NCBI RefSeq assembly: GCF_011634895.1
Contig: NZ_SIRR01000003.1
Location: 372,001-436,000, forward strand
Origin: Rheinheimera pleomorphica
GTDB taxonomy: Bacteria > Pseudomonadota > Gammaproteobacteria > Enterobacterales > Alteromonadaceae
Length of the DNA stretch: 64,000 bases
Reading direction: 5' to 3'
The translations under genes were made by a program, and so were the position numbers. Below are positions 19,006 to 28,420 of the stretch, piece by piece. Within the stretch, counting starts at the first letter, position 1; every line of letters starts with the position of its first letter. The notes under the pieces are model-generated. The model searched no databases. It saw nothing but the letters and a program-made list of their open reading frames with translations, and was not told the DNA's origin.

Positions 19006-20565
19006 TTATGCCTCCTTCGCCACAGCGGGGCTTTCTAAATCGTATTTGCCGGTATGCAGTGATGATGGGCCAATTTTGGCGTACTTGGTCATCAGCCACA
19101 TTTCGATAATCACGAAGACGGTGTACAGCACCATGATGCTGATTAAGCTTATCCAGATATCGGTTACCGTTAGTTGCGATACGGCTAAGTGAGTGGGCAG
19201 AATTTCACCTATCGCCCAGGGCTGACGGCCATATTCGGCAACAAACCAGCCGGCTTCACAGGCGATCCACGGCAGCGGCAGGCTAAATACAGCAAATTTG
19301 AGCAGCCATTTCGGTTTGTCGACCGTGCGTTTGGCGCTGTGCCAGAAGGCCAGTGCAAACAACAGCAGCATGGCAAAACCGCAGGCTACCATAATGCGGA
19401 AGCTCCAGAACAACGGCCATACCTGGGGTACCGAGTCTTCTACTGCCTGGGCAATCTGCTCTGGCGTGGCATTGGCGACATCATCGGTATAAGCGGTAAG
19501 CAGCATGCCATAGCCTAAATCTTCTTTAAGCTCGTTAAAGCGGTTTACTGTAGCGGGCGATTTATCACCGGCGCGGTATTGCTGCATTAGTACATAGGCT
19601 TCCTGACCGCGGATAATCCGCTCCAGGTGTTTTTGTTTTAACTCGGCTAAGCCAGGCACTTGTTCATCCAATGAGCGGGTGGCAATCAGCCCCAGCACGG
19701 CGGGGATCTTCAGCGCATAGTCCGTAGTTTGGGTTTCTTCATTTGGAATACCAAACACGGTAAAGGCGGCCGGCGCCGGGTGGGTTTGCCATTCGGCTTC
19801 AACCGCGGCTAATTTCACCTTTTGCACATCACCCAGCTCATAGCCCGATTCGTCACCCAGTACGATAACTGACAAGGCACTGGCCAGGCCAAAGGCCGAG
19901 GCAATAGCAAAGCTGCGCCGGGCAAAGGCTAAATCGCGGCCTTTAAGCAGATACCAGCTGGAAATGGCCAGCACAAAAATAGCGCCGGTAACATAGCCGG
20001 CCGATACTGTATGCACAAACTTAACCTGTGCCACCGGGTTAAACACCACTTCGCTAAAGCTGGCCAGCTCCATACGCATGGTGTCGATATTAAATTCTGA
20101 GCCTATCGGATGCTGCATCCAGCCATTGGCAATTAAGATCCACAGTGCTGACAGGTTAGTGCCCAACGCCATCAGCCAAGTTACCGCCAGGTGTTTTTCT
20201 TTACTTAGCCTATCCCAACCAAAGAAAAACAAGCCAACCAGGGTTGACTCTAAAAAGAATGCCATCAGGGCTTCTATTGCCAGTGGTGCGCCAAAAATAT
20301 CGCCAACATAATGTGAGTAATAGGCCCAGTTAGTACCAAACTGGAACTCCATGGCAATACCGGTGGTGACCCCCAGCGCGAAGTTAATACCAAATAATTT
20401 ACCCCAGAATTTGGTCATATCACGGTAAATGGTTTTGCCGGTCATCACATACACCGACTCCATTATCGCTAATATAAACGCCATGCCTAAGGTAAGAGGG
20501 ACAAACAGAAAGTGGATCATTGCCGTAAAGGCAAATTGAAACCGGGACAGGTCAACTATATCCAT
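19006..20565 (-). CDS. cydA: Cytochrome bd ubiquinol oxidase subunit I
   Basis: Catalytic subunit that oxidises ubiquinol and reduces O2 with high affinity in the inner membrane. At 519 residues it is the long-Q-loop type. The haem ligands correspond to H18, H185 ([10 protein letters not shown]) and M392 (FRIMVACGF), one less than in E. coli. The quinol-site region ([11 protein letters not shown]) and [12 protein letters not shown] are conserved. I choose ATG 20565, which has GGAGCT upstream and the family start [12 protein letters not shown]; the longer frame from 20646 is not supported. First gene of the cydABXDC operon. The 138-base upstream region has no perfect FNR box. Confidence 0.97.
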   Translation of the reverse strand: MDIVDLSRFQFAFTAMIHFLFVPLTLGMAFILAIMESVYVMTGKTIYRDMTKFWGKLFGINFALGVTTGIAMEFQFGTNWAYYSHYVGDIFGAPLAIEALMAFFLESTLVGLFFFGWDRLSKEKHLAVTWLMALGTNLSALWILIANGWMQHPIGSEFNIDTMRMELASFSEVVFNPVAQVKFVHTVSAGYVTGAIFVLAISSWYLLKGRDLAFARRSFAIASAFGLASALSVIVLGDESGYELGDVQKVKLAAVEAEWQTHPAPAAFTVFGIPNEETQTTDYALKIPAVLGLIATRSLDEQVPGLAELKQKHLERIIRGQEAYVLMQQYRAGDKSPATVNRFNELKEDLGYGMLLTAYTDDVANATPEQIAQAVEDSVPQVWPLFWSFRIMVACGFAMLLLFALAFWHSAKRTVDKPKWLLKFAVFSLPLPWIACEAGWFVAEYGRQPWAIGEILPTHLAVSQLTVTDIWISLISIMVLYTVFVIIEMWLMTKYAKIGPSSLHTGKYDLESPAVAKEA

Positions 20566-20703
20566 CGCTAAGCTCCGCAGCGCAGGTAAGAAATAAGCGG
20601 TACCTATAAAGTAGTACAGCCATATCACTATACAAGGAAGGTGCACCAGCGCTTATGCGCTGGATCAAGCTTTGCGGTTTTTACATTAGATGAATTTAAT
20701 GTA

Positions 20704-21564
20704 CTAGCGTTTCCTGGCCAGAAAGGTATCGACTGCTTTATTGGATGCGGCCAGCTTTTTGCGGCCTTGCGGGCAGGTTTGCGTCAGCAGAATAAACAGC
20801 GTATCGATCACCAGCTCCTGGGCATTACGCGCCAGTATTGACGATAAGCGCGCTGAGCTTTCATCGGCGACGGTGTACAAATTTAAACTGGCTAAGCGTG
20901 CGACGCTATTGGCACCATAGGCGGTAATACTGATAATGTTGACGCCATTAGCCGCGCCCTGTTCAGTAATTTTAACGCTGTCTGGCGTTTCGCCTGACTC
21001 GCTTATGACCACCAGCACATCTTCCACGGTGTAATTGGCAATATTGGCCAGCTGCACATGGGTGTCAGTTTCGGCCAGTGCTGCAGTACCCAGCTTTTGT
21101 AATTTGTAAGAAAAGTCTTTTGCTACCAACGCTGAGCCACCCTTGCCGCACAGCAGCACCCGCTTGGCATTGCGTAGCAACAACGCCGCTTGTTCGAAGC
21201 TGGTTTGGCTGTTAATGGCATGGGTTTTTTGCAACACATTAATTTTGCTGGCCAGCAATTTCTGGCTCATGGTGCTAAAAGTATCGTCTAAAGATATTTC
21301 ACCATGCAGTTTATCGCTGCTAACCGCTGGTGCCTGATGATGCAGGCTGTCGCTGATAGCAAATTTAAAATCCGGGTAGCCTTTATAGCCTAGTTTCTGG
21401 GTAAAGCGCACCACACTGGCCTGGCTGATGCCGACCGCTTTGGCCAGCATTTGTGAGGGCATATCGCGGATATGATCCGGATTCGCCAGGATATATTCCG
21501 CCAGTTGCTGTTCGGCGCGGGGAAACTTATCGCGCAGGGCTTTTATTTTATCAAGTACAGACAT
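20704..21564 (-). CDS. MurR/RpiR family transcriptional regulator (HTH + SIS)
   Basis: A 286-residue regulator with an N-terminal helix-turn-helix (LAKAVGISQASVVRFTQKLG, about residues 40-60) and a SIS sugar-phosphate domain (about 130-260, with LLCGKGGSALVAKDFSYKL and VISESGETPDSV). The GKGGSALVAKD segment is close to the GLGGSALVGRD of E. coli MurR, which senses MurNAc-6-phosphate. A TonB receptor on the same strand and anmK lie close by, so a MurR-like sensor is plausible. HexR-type regulators share the architecture, so no symbol is given. Confidence 0.85.
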   Translation of the reverse strand: MSVLDKIKALRDKFPRAEQQLAEYILANPDHIRDMPSQMLAKAVGISQASVVRFTQKLGYKGYPDFKFAISDSLHHQAPAVSSDKLHGEISLDDTFSTMSQKLLASKINVLQKTHAINSQTSFEQAALLLRNAKRVLLCGKGGSALVAKDFSYKLQKLGTAALAETDTHVQLANIANYTVEDVLVVISESGETPDSVKITEQGAANGVNIISITAYGANSVARLASLNLYTVADESSARLSSILARNAQELVIDTLFILLTQTCPQGRKKLAASNKAVDTFLARKR

Positions 21565-21642
21565 CCGCAGGTCCTGTTGGCGGCCGCTTTGGCACGCAGC
21601 TAAAAAAGGTCATATCCCGCAGCTTATTATGAGTCGGCTAAA

Positions 21643-21673
21643 TTGAAAAGCCCGGCCTGCAATACAGGCCGGG
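21643..21673 (-). terminator. Rho-independent terminator after the TonB receptor gene
   Basis: On the minus strand cccggcctg / caggccggg forms a 9-bp stem, followed by CTTTTCAATTT. It lies 17 bases after the receptor stop. The T tract is interrupted, so it may be a moderate terminator. Confidence 0.7.
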
Positions 21674-21690
21674 AAACACCGGGTCCGGGA

Positions 21691-24435
21691 TTAGAACGCG
21701 GGTGTGTAACGCAGGCTAACACCGAAAGAGCGGCCCAGTACCGGGTAGTCACTAACGGTATTAAAGTGGTTGGCGCCCGACAGTGGCAGCGGCGGGTTTT
21801 TATCCAGCAGGTTGTCGATACCGGCCGTCAGGCTAAGTGTATCGCTGGCCTGCCAGGAGGCCGACAGGTCGAGATAGTTTTGTGCGCCAATGCGGATACT
21901 GCGGTCAGCGGCGTTCTCTACCTCGCCAATACGACGCCAGCCCAGCTGCACGCCAAGCGTATCCAGGTTCCAGTCCAACGTTGCGCGATGTTTATAGTCC
22001 GCCTGCAGTACGCTGGCAAAGTCGCCGGAGCACGCATTGCCATAGGTGCCTTTACAATCTGTCGGCACCACGGTGGCGTTATTTTGCCGGCTTTGCTTGG
22101 TAATAATGCTGGCCTGATAGCTTAGTCTGATACTGCCGCCGAGCATCAGAGGGGCGTTGAAGCGGTAGTTAAGCGCTATGTCGATACCGTCCTGTTTTAT
22201 CGCGGCCAGGTTGAAGTCGTTCACAATAGCGGTGCTGATCAGGCCGGTTTGCGGGTCACGCAGCACGGCATCGCACAAGGGGTTGCCCGCCACCGGGTTA
22301 TCGATATAGCAGTTTTTCAGCGCTGCGGCCGGTTGGATCTGGCTGACTGCATCGGTAATTTTGATGCGGTAGAAATCCAGTGTCGCGTCAAAACCACTGA
22401 TATAAGACGGCGTATAAACCAGCCCCAGGGTAGCAGACTGTGCCTGCTCGGGTTTAATTTGCGGATTACCGCCAAAGGTGTAGCTGGCCGTAGACGAATC
22501 AAACGCTGTGCCGACGGCGGGCGCACCATAGCGGGCGCATTGTTCAGCATTGCCGGTACCTAATAAACACGGGTCGCCGTCAAAACGGCCGGCAAAACGC
22601 GGCACAAACTGTTCGCTGGTCTGGTCAAACAGTGCCAGCGACAGCGCCGTTATAGGGCTGGCAAATTCGCCCAGATTGGGCGCCCGAAATGCTGTTTGGC
22701 GGCTGGCACGTAGCCTTATTTGCTCGTTAATTGCCCAGTTTAATCCCAGCTTCCAGGTGTTTTCTGCCTCGGTGTTAGAGTAATCAGAAATGCGGTATGC
22801 CGCCTCCAGATCCAGCTGATCGGCAAAGGCATGGTCAAACAGCAGCGGCACTAACACCTCGGCATACCACTCTTTACTGTCAAAGCTGGCGTCCATTTCA
22901 AACACGCTGACACCGGCGAAACTGGTACCGTTACGAAATGCATCGCCCGGCGTTTGCTTACCGCTTTCTTTGCGCACTTCATACCCCAGCGCATAGCTTA
23001 CCGCTCCGGCAGGGAGTTCAAACAGGGGCGCCGAGTCGCCGGACAAGGTGGCGGCCACGACACTTTGCGTACGTTCACGATTGGCGTACAGCAAGGGGTT
23101 GCTAAAGCTGCTTAAATCCAGCGCCGGGTTAAAAATATCAGTGCTGTTGGCAATAGCAGCAAAACGGCTGGCACCGCTGTTGTTAAGGCGATAGGCATTG
23201 TTGTAAAGGGTTGAGGTTTCATCAGTACGACCATATTGGGCGTACAAATCGTAGCTTAAGTTGTCGGTTAGCACGCCTTTTACGCCAAACTGAAACTGGC
23301 TGGATTCACGCACCGCGTCGGTGTATTGCAGGCCCAAACCGAGGTTACGTTCTACGTTTACCTCGGCATTACCGTTGGCATCAAAGCTGAGTAATTCACG
23401 TGCCGCTGCCGGAATATAAGGATTGTCGGCGCTTAGAGTCAGTTGCTCGTTTACGCTGACCGGTGTCTGGCCGCTGGCGCCGGCACCTTGCACCTGTACC
23501 TTGGCAAACATACCGCGGCCATAAATTTCTGCATGCTCATTGAGCTCGGCGCCAAAAAACAGGCCGGCAGACAACCGGTCCATCGGCTGGATCAGCAAGC
23601 GTTCGCCGGTCACATTAGTGGTGTTACGGCCAGTGGTCAGTGCGCCGTTGTCGTCGATACCAAAGCTATTGCCGCTGGCTACATCGGTATAAAAGCCGCC
23701 GCTGTTAATCATGCTGCCACTGTTTTGCATCGCCCAGTTGCGCTCGCCCGCCAGCAGCGCCTTGCGCTCTGAATAGCCTATATACCCGGTAACATGGCCG
23801 CGGCCACTGGCAATATCGCCGCCAAAAATGGCTTCGGTATTGAGTCTTTCACCACCGCCGTCTGCTGTTTCATAGCTGGCCGATAGCTCGACGCCGTCAA
23901 ACTTATCATCAAGAATAAAGTTTACCACGCCGGCAACTGCATCAGCGCCATACACGGCGGCAGCACCGCCGGTTAATACGTCAACCCGCTTAATTAAGCC
24001 AGCCGGAATAATATTTACATCCACTGAGTTGCGAAAACTAAACGGCACAGCGCGGCTGCCGTTGATCAGCACCAGGGTGCGGTTTTGTCCCAGGCTGCGC
24101 AGGTCTATCGTCGACGAGCCCAGTGAATCACCGACAGTGGCGCCGGTGGCGTTAGCGCCGGCAGCGGCTTGTGGTAGCTTGGCTGTGATGTCTTCAACAT
24201 TTACTGCACGATCGAGCTGAATTTGCACTTCATCTACCGAGGCTACCGGGCTGGACGACACCAGTTCAGTGCGGGCAATGCGCGAGCCGGTAATAGTGAT
24301 CACTTCAGTTTTATCGGCACTGCTGTCAGTTTGCTGCGCCAGCAGCAGTGGGCTGCACAGCGCCAGGTTAACGGCCAATGCCAGTTTAGTCGCCTGCTGC
24401 AGGCGGTTGGATGTTCTGCAACGGTAAGATGTCAT
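21691..24435 (-). CDS. TonB-dependent outer-membrane receptor
   Basis: A 914-residue receptor: signal peptide, a short TonB-box-like stretch (TEVITITGSRI), plug domain (about residues 60-190, with TLVLINGSRAVPF and VDVLTGGAAAVYGADAVAGV), then a 22-strand barrel ending in a terminal Phe (VSLRYTPAF). Three Cys pairs in the C-terminal half probably close extracellular loops. I choose ATG 24435 with AGGAG upstream instead of the in-frame TTG at 24462. The substrate cannot be read directly; co-location with a MurR-type regulator and anmK suggests muropeptides or amino sugars. It is divergent from anmK. Confidence 0.9.
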   Translation of the reverse strand: MTSYRCRTSNRLQQATKLALAVNLALCSPLLLAQQTDSSADKTEVITITGSRIARTELVSSSPVASVDEVQIQLDRAVNVEDITAKLPQAAAGANATGATVGDSLGSSTIDLRSLGQNRTLVLINGSRAVPFSFRNSVDVNIIPAGLIKRVDVLTGGAAAVYGADAVAGVVNFILDDKFDGVELSASYETADGGGERLNTEAIFGGDIASGRGHVTGYIGYSERKALLAGERNWAMQNSGSMINSGGFYTDVASGNSFGIDDNGALTTGRNTTNVTGERLLIQPMDRLSAGLFFGAELNEHAEIYGRGMFAKVQVQGAGASGQTPVSVNEQLTLSADNPYIPAAARELLSFDANGNAEVNVERNLGLGLQYTDAVRESSQFQFGVKGVLTDNLSYDLYAQYGRTDETSTLYNNAYRLNNSGASRFAAIANSTDIFNPALDLSSFSNPLLYANRERTQSVVAATLSGDSAPLFELPAGAVSYALGYEVRKESGKQTPGDAFRNGTSFAGVSVFEMDASFDSKEWYAEVLVPLLFDHAFADQLDLEAAYRISDYSNTEAENTWKLGLNWAINEQIRLRASRQTAFRAPNLGEFASPITALSLALFDQTSEQFVPRFAGRFDGDPCLLGTGNAEQCARYGAPAVGTAFDSSTASYTFGGNPQIKPEQAQSATLGLVYTPSYISGFDATLDFYRIKITDAVSQIQPAAALKNCYIDNPVAGNPLCDAVLRDPQTGLISTAIVNDFNLAAIKQDGIDIALNYRFNAPLMLGGSIRLSYQASIITKQSRQNNATVVPTDCKGTYGNACSGDFASVLQADYKHRATLDWNLDTLGVQLGWRRIGEVENAADRSIRIGAQNYLDLSASWQASDTLSLTAGIDNLLDKNPPLPLSGANHFNTVSDYPVLGRSFGVSLRYTPAF

Positions 24436-24520
24436 CAGTGTATACTCCTGTTGATAGAGCAAGATCGCGGCGTTATTATGAATTTTTTATACATATATAA
24501 TTACGCTTCGATGAATATAT

Positions 24521-24536
24521 ACCCCAATTTGGGGGT
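24521..24536. promoter_or_regulatory. Palindrome in the divergent TonB receptor / anmK intergenic region
   Basis: ccccaa-t-ttgggg is a perfect inverted repeat of six bases per side in an AT-rich 194-base region between two divergent starts. It could be the operator of the nearby RpiR/MurR-type regulator; that is inference only. Confidence 0.35.
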
Positions 24537-24629
24537 TTGTGCAATTTTATTTAGTTGTATTAAGGCTATTGCTGGATAAATTATTCATGCTACAGTTTGT
24601 GCTGATAACATCAGCGACAGGAAGCCGTT

Positions 24630-25832
24630 ATGCACAGCCATATTCAGCAGTTATATAGCATTGCCGATAAACCGCGCCGCACCATTATTGGCCTGATGAG
24701 TGGCACCTCGCTCGATGGCCTGGATGTGGCGCTGTGTCAGCTAAGCGGGGATGGCCTGAACACCCAGGTTGAGTTACTGCGCTTTGCGACTGTAGATTAT
24801 GACGACAACTACAAGCAGCGTGTTAAAGCGGTATTTGCCAAACGCGAGGTTGACCTGCAGGCGCTGACGTTGTTAAACCCTTGGATAGCGCTGGAGCATG
24901 GCCGCATCATTAACCAGTGTTTAGCCGCCTGGCAGTTAAGCGCCGCCGATATTGATATTGTTGCCAGCCATGGCCAGACGGTATATCACTGCCCAAAGCG
25001 GCAGCATCAGTTAGCCGGTGAGGGTAACGCCACCCTGCAGCTGGGCGATGGTGACCATTTAGCGATGGCCACCGGCATTATTACTCTGAGTGATTTTCGC
25101 CAGAAACATGTTGCCGCCGGCGGCGAGGGCGCGCCGTTAGCCGTGTACGGTGATTACTTGTTGTTTAGCAGTAAAGACGAAAACCGCATTATGCTAAATA
25201 TTGGCGGTATCGCTAACTTTACCTGGCTGCCGCAAACTCTGGACGCCGAAGCGGTATTCAGCACCGATATCGGCCCGGGCAATACGATGATGGATGCCTA
25301 TGTGCAGCGTCATTTTGCCGGTCAGTATTATGATAAAGATGCCAGCCTGGCCATGGCGGGTAGGGTGAGTAAGCCTTTACTTGATGCACTGAAGCAGGAC
25401 AGCTTTTTTGGTCTGAGTTTCCCTAAAACCACCGGGCCTGAAGTGTTTAACCTGCCGTATTTAGCCAAAGCGCAGCACGCCTCTGGTACTACGCAATTAA
25501 GCCATGCCGATATTATGGCCACGCTAAACCGTTTTAGTGCCGATATGATTATTGCCGCGATTCAGCAAACCACAGCGCAGCTGGATAAGTTTGTTATTTA
25601 CGCCAGCGGCGGCGGTATGCATAACCCGCTGTTGATGAACCACATTCAGCAAGCTTTGCCCGGGGTGAGCATAAAAACCACCGCCGATTTAGCCATAAAC
25701 CCAGACGCCAAAGAGGCGGTATTGTTTGCCGTACTGGCCAATGAATGTCTGGTCGGTGGCAAGCAGAAGTTCAGTAACGCCCGCGAAGGGATCCCGGGCG
25801 TGACGATGGGGAAGGTTAGCTTTGCTGATTAG
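24630..25832 (+). CDS. anmK: Anhydro-N-acetylmuramic acid kinase
   Basis: Cytoplasmic enzyme of peptidoglycan recycling: it opens and phosphorylates 1,6-anhydro-MurNAc to MurNAc-6-phosphate. The 400-residue protein has the phosphate-binding GLMSGTSLDGLD near residue 21, ASHGQTVYH, AAGGEGAPL and TDIGPGNTMMDA, in which D213 is equivalent to the catalytic Asp182 of Pseudomonas AnmK. The segment before AAGGEGAPL reads DFRQKHV where other family members have Asp in place of His. ATG 24630 is used. Its product is a likely ligand of MurR-type regulators, which supports linkage to the RpiR gene 3 kb upstream. Confidence 0.96.
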   Translation: MHSHIQQLYSIADKPRRTIIGLMSGTSLDGLDVALCQLSGDGLNTQVELLRFATVDYDDNYKQRVKAVFAKREVDLQALTLLNPWIALEHGRIINQCLAAWQLSAADIDIVASHGQTVYHCPKRQHQLAGEGNATLQLGDGDHLAMATGIITLSDFRQKHVAAGGEGAPLAVYGDYLLFSSKDENRIMLNIGGIANFTWLPQTLDAEAVFSTDIGPGNTMMDAYVQRHFAGQYYDKDASLAMAGRVSKPLLDALKQDSFFGLSFPKTTGPEVFNLPYLAKAQHASGTTQLSHADIMATLNRFSADMIIAAIQQTTAQLDKFVIYASGGGMHNPLLMNHIQQALPGVSIKTTADLAINPDAKEAVLFAVLANECLVGGKQKFSNAREGIPGVTMGKVSFAD

Positions 25833-25857
25833 CGCAGGCAACAGCCTGCCTGGGGCG

Positions 25858-26109
25858 TTAGTACTCCCACCAGCAGTCTTGCCACCAGTCTAAAAACTCA
25901 GCAAAGTCGATATAGCCGTTGTTGTTGCTGTCGACCAGCTTAAAACCTTCCTCAACATGGCTGGCTTTGGTTTTTGGCGCCAACGCAGTAAGTAGCTCGA
26001 TAAACTCAGTTAAATCAATACGGCCGTTACCGTCGCGGTCAAAAAAGTCGAAGTTGCTTTTTATTTCTGCAATTTGTTGTTCAGACAACGTTTCTTTAGT
26101 CACTTGCAT
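25858..26109 (-). CDS. Small EF-hand calcium-binding protein
   Basis: An 83-residue acidic protein with two canonical EF-hand loops, DRDGNGRIDLTE and DSNNNGYIDFAE, each with acidic residues at positions 1, 3, 5 and 12, about 35 residues apart. It ends in a Trp-rich tail (WWQDCWWEY). No signal peptide, so it is probably a cytoplasmic calmodulin-like protein. The start is uncertain: ATG 26109 is used, but GTG 26103 has a better-spaced AAGGTG. The partner and role are unknown. Confidence 0.85.
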   Translation of the reverse strand: MQVTKETLSEQQIAEIKSNFDFFDRDGNGRIDLTEFIELLTALAPKTKASHVEEGFKLVDSNNNGYIDFAEFLDWWQDCWWEY

Positions 26110-26267
26110 CACCTTGTTTAGCAATCAGTTCTGGCTGCAGTTTACTGCGCCTGAAAATTGCTGTCTATGCGCAGGCAGGGTTCCGATATTTATCTGGCAC
26201 TAAAGCAGGGCTTTGCGCTAGTATTCGCGCCCTTATGTACATAGTGTTAATTTAATGTGTGGTAGCA

Positions 26268-26831
26268 ATGGATAAAATAGTTCAACTGGCAATGATTGTG
26301 GCGGTAACGCTTATTTCAGTGCCGGCAGATGCCGGTTTGGCCGAAAGTGAGACAGTGATCTCAGTATTTACCGAAGGCGGTGGCAAAGCAGAAACTACCG
26401 GCGTTGCACTGGGCGTGCGACAAGCCGAAGCCAATGGGTTATACCTGCAGGGGGGCTTAAGTTACCAGCGCATTACGCTGAAACAATATCCGGCAGATTA
26501 TGACGGCGGCCGCTTCCGGCCGGTATTTTTGTATGGCCGGCTCGGTATGGATTGGTGGGTTGGCCCTTATGTTCAGGCCGGATTTGATCTGAACAGCAGC
26601 CTGATGAATTGGTTAGACACCAATAGCAACAGTTGCTGCAATGCCAATGTCAGGGCCGGGCTTGAAGTTAAACTGCATCAGAATGTCCGGTTTGATCTGT
26701 ATGGTAACTGGTATAACTTTCACTATAACAGCCTGCAAGCGCCGGTAACGCCAATTGATTATCAGCCAGGGGGTGAGAACCGCCGTTTTAGCCGCACTAG
26801 CGTCGGTGCTCAGTTATCACTGCTGTTTTAA
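26268..26831 (+). CDS. Hypothetical outer-membrane beta-barrel-like protein
   Basis: A 187-residue protein starting at ATG 26268 with a signal peptide (cleavage likely after VPADA). Alternating hydrophobic and polar stretches, rich in Tyr, Trp and Gly (LYLQGGLSYQRITL, GPYVQAGFDLNS, VRFDLYGNWYNFHY), end in LSLLF with a terminal Phe. That is the pattern of a small eight-strand outer-membrane barrel. An adjacent Cys pair (NSCCNAN) lies in a loop. No specific family was recognised; it could resemble outer-membrane stability or OmpW-type proteins. Confidence 0.6.
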   Translation: MDKIVQLAMIVAVTLISVPADAGLAESETVISVFTEGGGKAETTGVALGVRQAEANGLYLQGGLSYQRITLKQYPADYDGGRFRPVFLYGRLGMDWWVGPYVQAGFDLNSSLMNWLDTNSNSCCNANVRAGLEVKLHQNVRFDLYGNWYNFHYNSLQAPVTPIDYQPGGENRRFSRTSVGAQLSLLF

Positions 26832-26928
26832 TCGTACTTGTGCTTAGCATTAAGCGGCGCGGCCGGTTTTGTAATGTGCAGGGCTGCGCTAAGCTACATG
26901 TTTATGCTTAGTCTGGTTGGAGTGAGTG

Positions 26929-28122
26929 ATGCGCAGGCACTTTAGTCGTTTGTTGCACAGCCTGATATTGCTGTTAGCGCTGGTCATAATACTGTTGTTT
27001 ATTGGTGCGCTGCGCAGCCCCACCGATAGCCTGCATGGCATGCTAGGCTCGGCGCTGTGGACCACACTGGCACCGCACTTTTTATTGCTTAGCCTGACAG
27101 GCTGCCTGTTTATATGGTGGTGGCGACGGCGTTATCCAAAAACGCACTTATCGACACTGACATTGTCGGCGGCGGTTGCGGCTGCGATAAGCAGCGGCGT
27201 TGTGTGTTATCAGTTTAAGCAAACGGCTGTAAAAGCAGGGGGTGATATTAACTGGCGCCAAGCCCTGCTACTTAAAAGCATCACCGCAGCTAAGCCAGAT
27301 CTAATGTTAAGTTATGACGGTTATAACGGCATAGCAAAGCCGCTGGCGCTGTTTTTACCAAGCAACCCAGGCGCCAAAGCACCTGTGCTGCTGTATATCC
27401 ACGGCGGCGGTTTTATGGCCGGCTCGTTGCTGGAAACCAGCAATGACTTGCGCTGGTTTGCCGACCGGGGCTATCTGGTTGTCAGCGCAGGTTACAGCTT
27501 GTTTAGTGAAGACAATCCCAGCTGGCAAAAAGCGCCGCAAGATGTTGCCTGTGCGCTTAGCTGGTTAAAAGACAATGCCGCCCGTTACGGTGGCGATATA
27601 AACCGACTGGCGCTACTGGGCGATTCAGCCGGCGGCAATCTGGCGCTGAACATGGCCTACGGCGGCGCGATGCAGGCAGAGCAGGCACACTGCGATACAG
27701 CGCCGCCAGCGGTAACGGCAGTAGTGGTGCAATACCCGGCGGTAGACCCGTTAGCCATTTATGAATACGGCTATCCGATACCCGGCTTTGCACCTAAAAT
27801 GCTGGTCTCCGGCTATATTGGTGGCGATCCATACCAGCTGGCACAACGGATTTCGGCCGTAAGCAGCTACAGCTATCTGTCGGCACAGGCGCCGGCCACG
27901 CTGATATTTTCACCCCGGCAAGACGGTTTAGTGCCGGCCTGGACGGTACAGCGCTTTGCCAGCTACGCCCGTCTGGCCGGGGTTGAGCTCGAACTGGTAT
28001 CTATTCCTTTTGCTAACCATGTGTATAACCAATTGGCCGCTAACTCGGTTGGTAATCAGCTTAGACGCAGTGTTACGCTGCGGTATTTGCGCCAGCAGGG
28101 TGTGGCGGAAACTATTATTTAA
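26929..28122 (+). CDS. Membrane-anchored alpha/beta hydrolase (HSL-type esterase/lipase)
   Basis: A 397-residue protein with three N-terminal membrane helices (about residues 9-95) followed by a hydrolase domain. The oxyanion motif HGGG is at 158-161, nucleophile S233 in GDSAGG, D332 in RQDGLVP and H364 in ANHVYN: a complete triad of the hormone-sensitive-lipase class. ATG 26929 follows GGAG by six bases. With three anchors the catalytic domain could face either side of the membrane. The substrate is unknown, probably short-chain or hydrophobic esters. Monocistronic by spacing. Confidence 0.85.
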   Translation: MRRHFSRLLHSLILLLALVIILLFIGALRSPTDSLHGMLGSALWTTLAPHFLLLSLTGCLFIWWWRRRYPKTHLSTLTLSAAVAAAISSGVVCYQFKQTAVKAGGDINWRQALLLKSITAAKPDLMLSYDGYNGIAKPLALFLPSNPGAKAPVLLYIHGGGFMAGSLLETSNDLRWFADRGYLVVSAGYSLFSEDNPSWQKAPQDVACALSWLKDNAARYGGDINRLALLGDSAGGNLALNMAYGGAMQAEQAHCDTAPPAVTAVVVQYPAVDPLAIYEYGYPIPGFAPKMLVSGYIGGDPYQLAQRISAVSSYSYLSAQAPATLIFSPRQDGLVPAWTVQRFASYARLAGVELELVSIPFANHVYNQLAANSVGNQLRRSVTLRYLRQQGVAETII

Positions 28123-28230
28123 CAAGAACCGCTGCAGCAAGCTGTCAGAAAAATTTACAGTTTTGGCGGCCTTTATCGCCTAATTTCCGTGCTCAATTGC
28201 TAGCTGTTGATAGTGTTGATATTAATTTTC

Positions 28231-28246
28231 TGGCGTGTTTGTTGCG
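28231..28246 (+). promoter_or_regulatory. Candidate sigma-54 promoter upstream of the secreted protein at 28421
   Basis: tggcgtgtttgttgcg fits TGGC-N7-TTGC with the invariant GG and GC separated by the right distance. It is 175 bases upstream of the start, which leaves a long leader. The 28123-28420 region is otherwise AT-rich with no gene. Confidence 0.35.
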
Positions 28247-28420
28247 TATCATTGCGCTGATGCCGGCGTGTGGTTTTGTTTAATACTCACATTAAAAAGC
28301 ACGTTAAAACAAAGTGTTAATCTGTAGCGGTTTTGTTTTGACGGTGTCAGCTGGCGGTAGCGAATAGGCAATTGCAGTGATATGCCAAAGTCGTTTAAGC
28401 ACTATCGCAGAGGAAATATC

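Noticed and set aside
20566-20703. Possible FNR box upstream of cydA (TTGAT at the minus-strand side)
   Set aside because: Only one half-site; the second half does not match ATCAA at the correct spacing.
25108-25116. His for Asp change before AAGGEGAPL in AnmK as loss of the catalytic base
   Set aside because: Recounting the Pseudomonas enzyme places the catalytic Asp in the TDIGPGN motif, which is intact here (D213).
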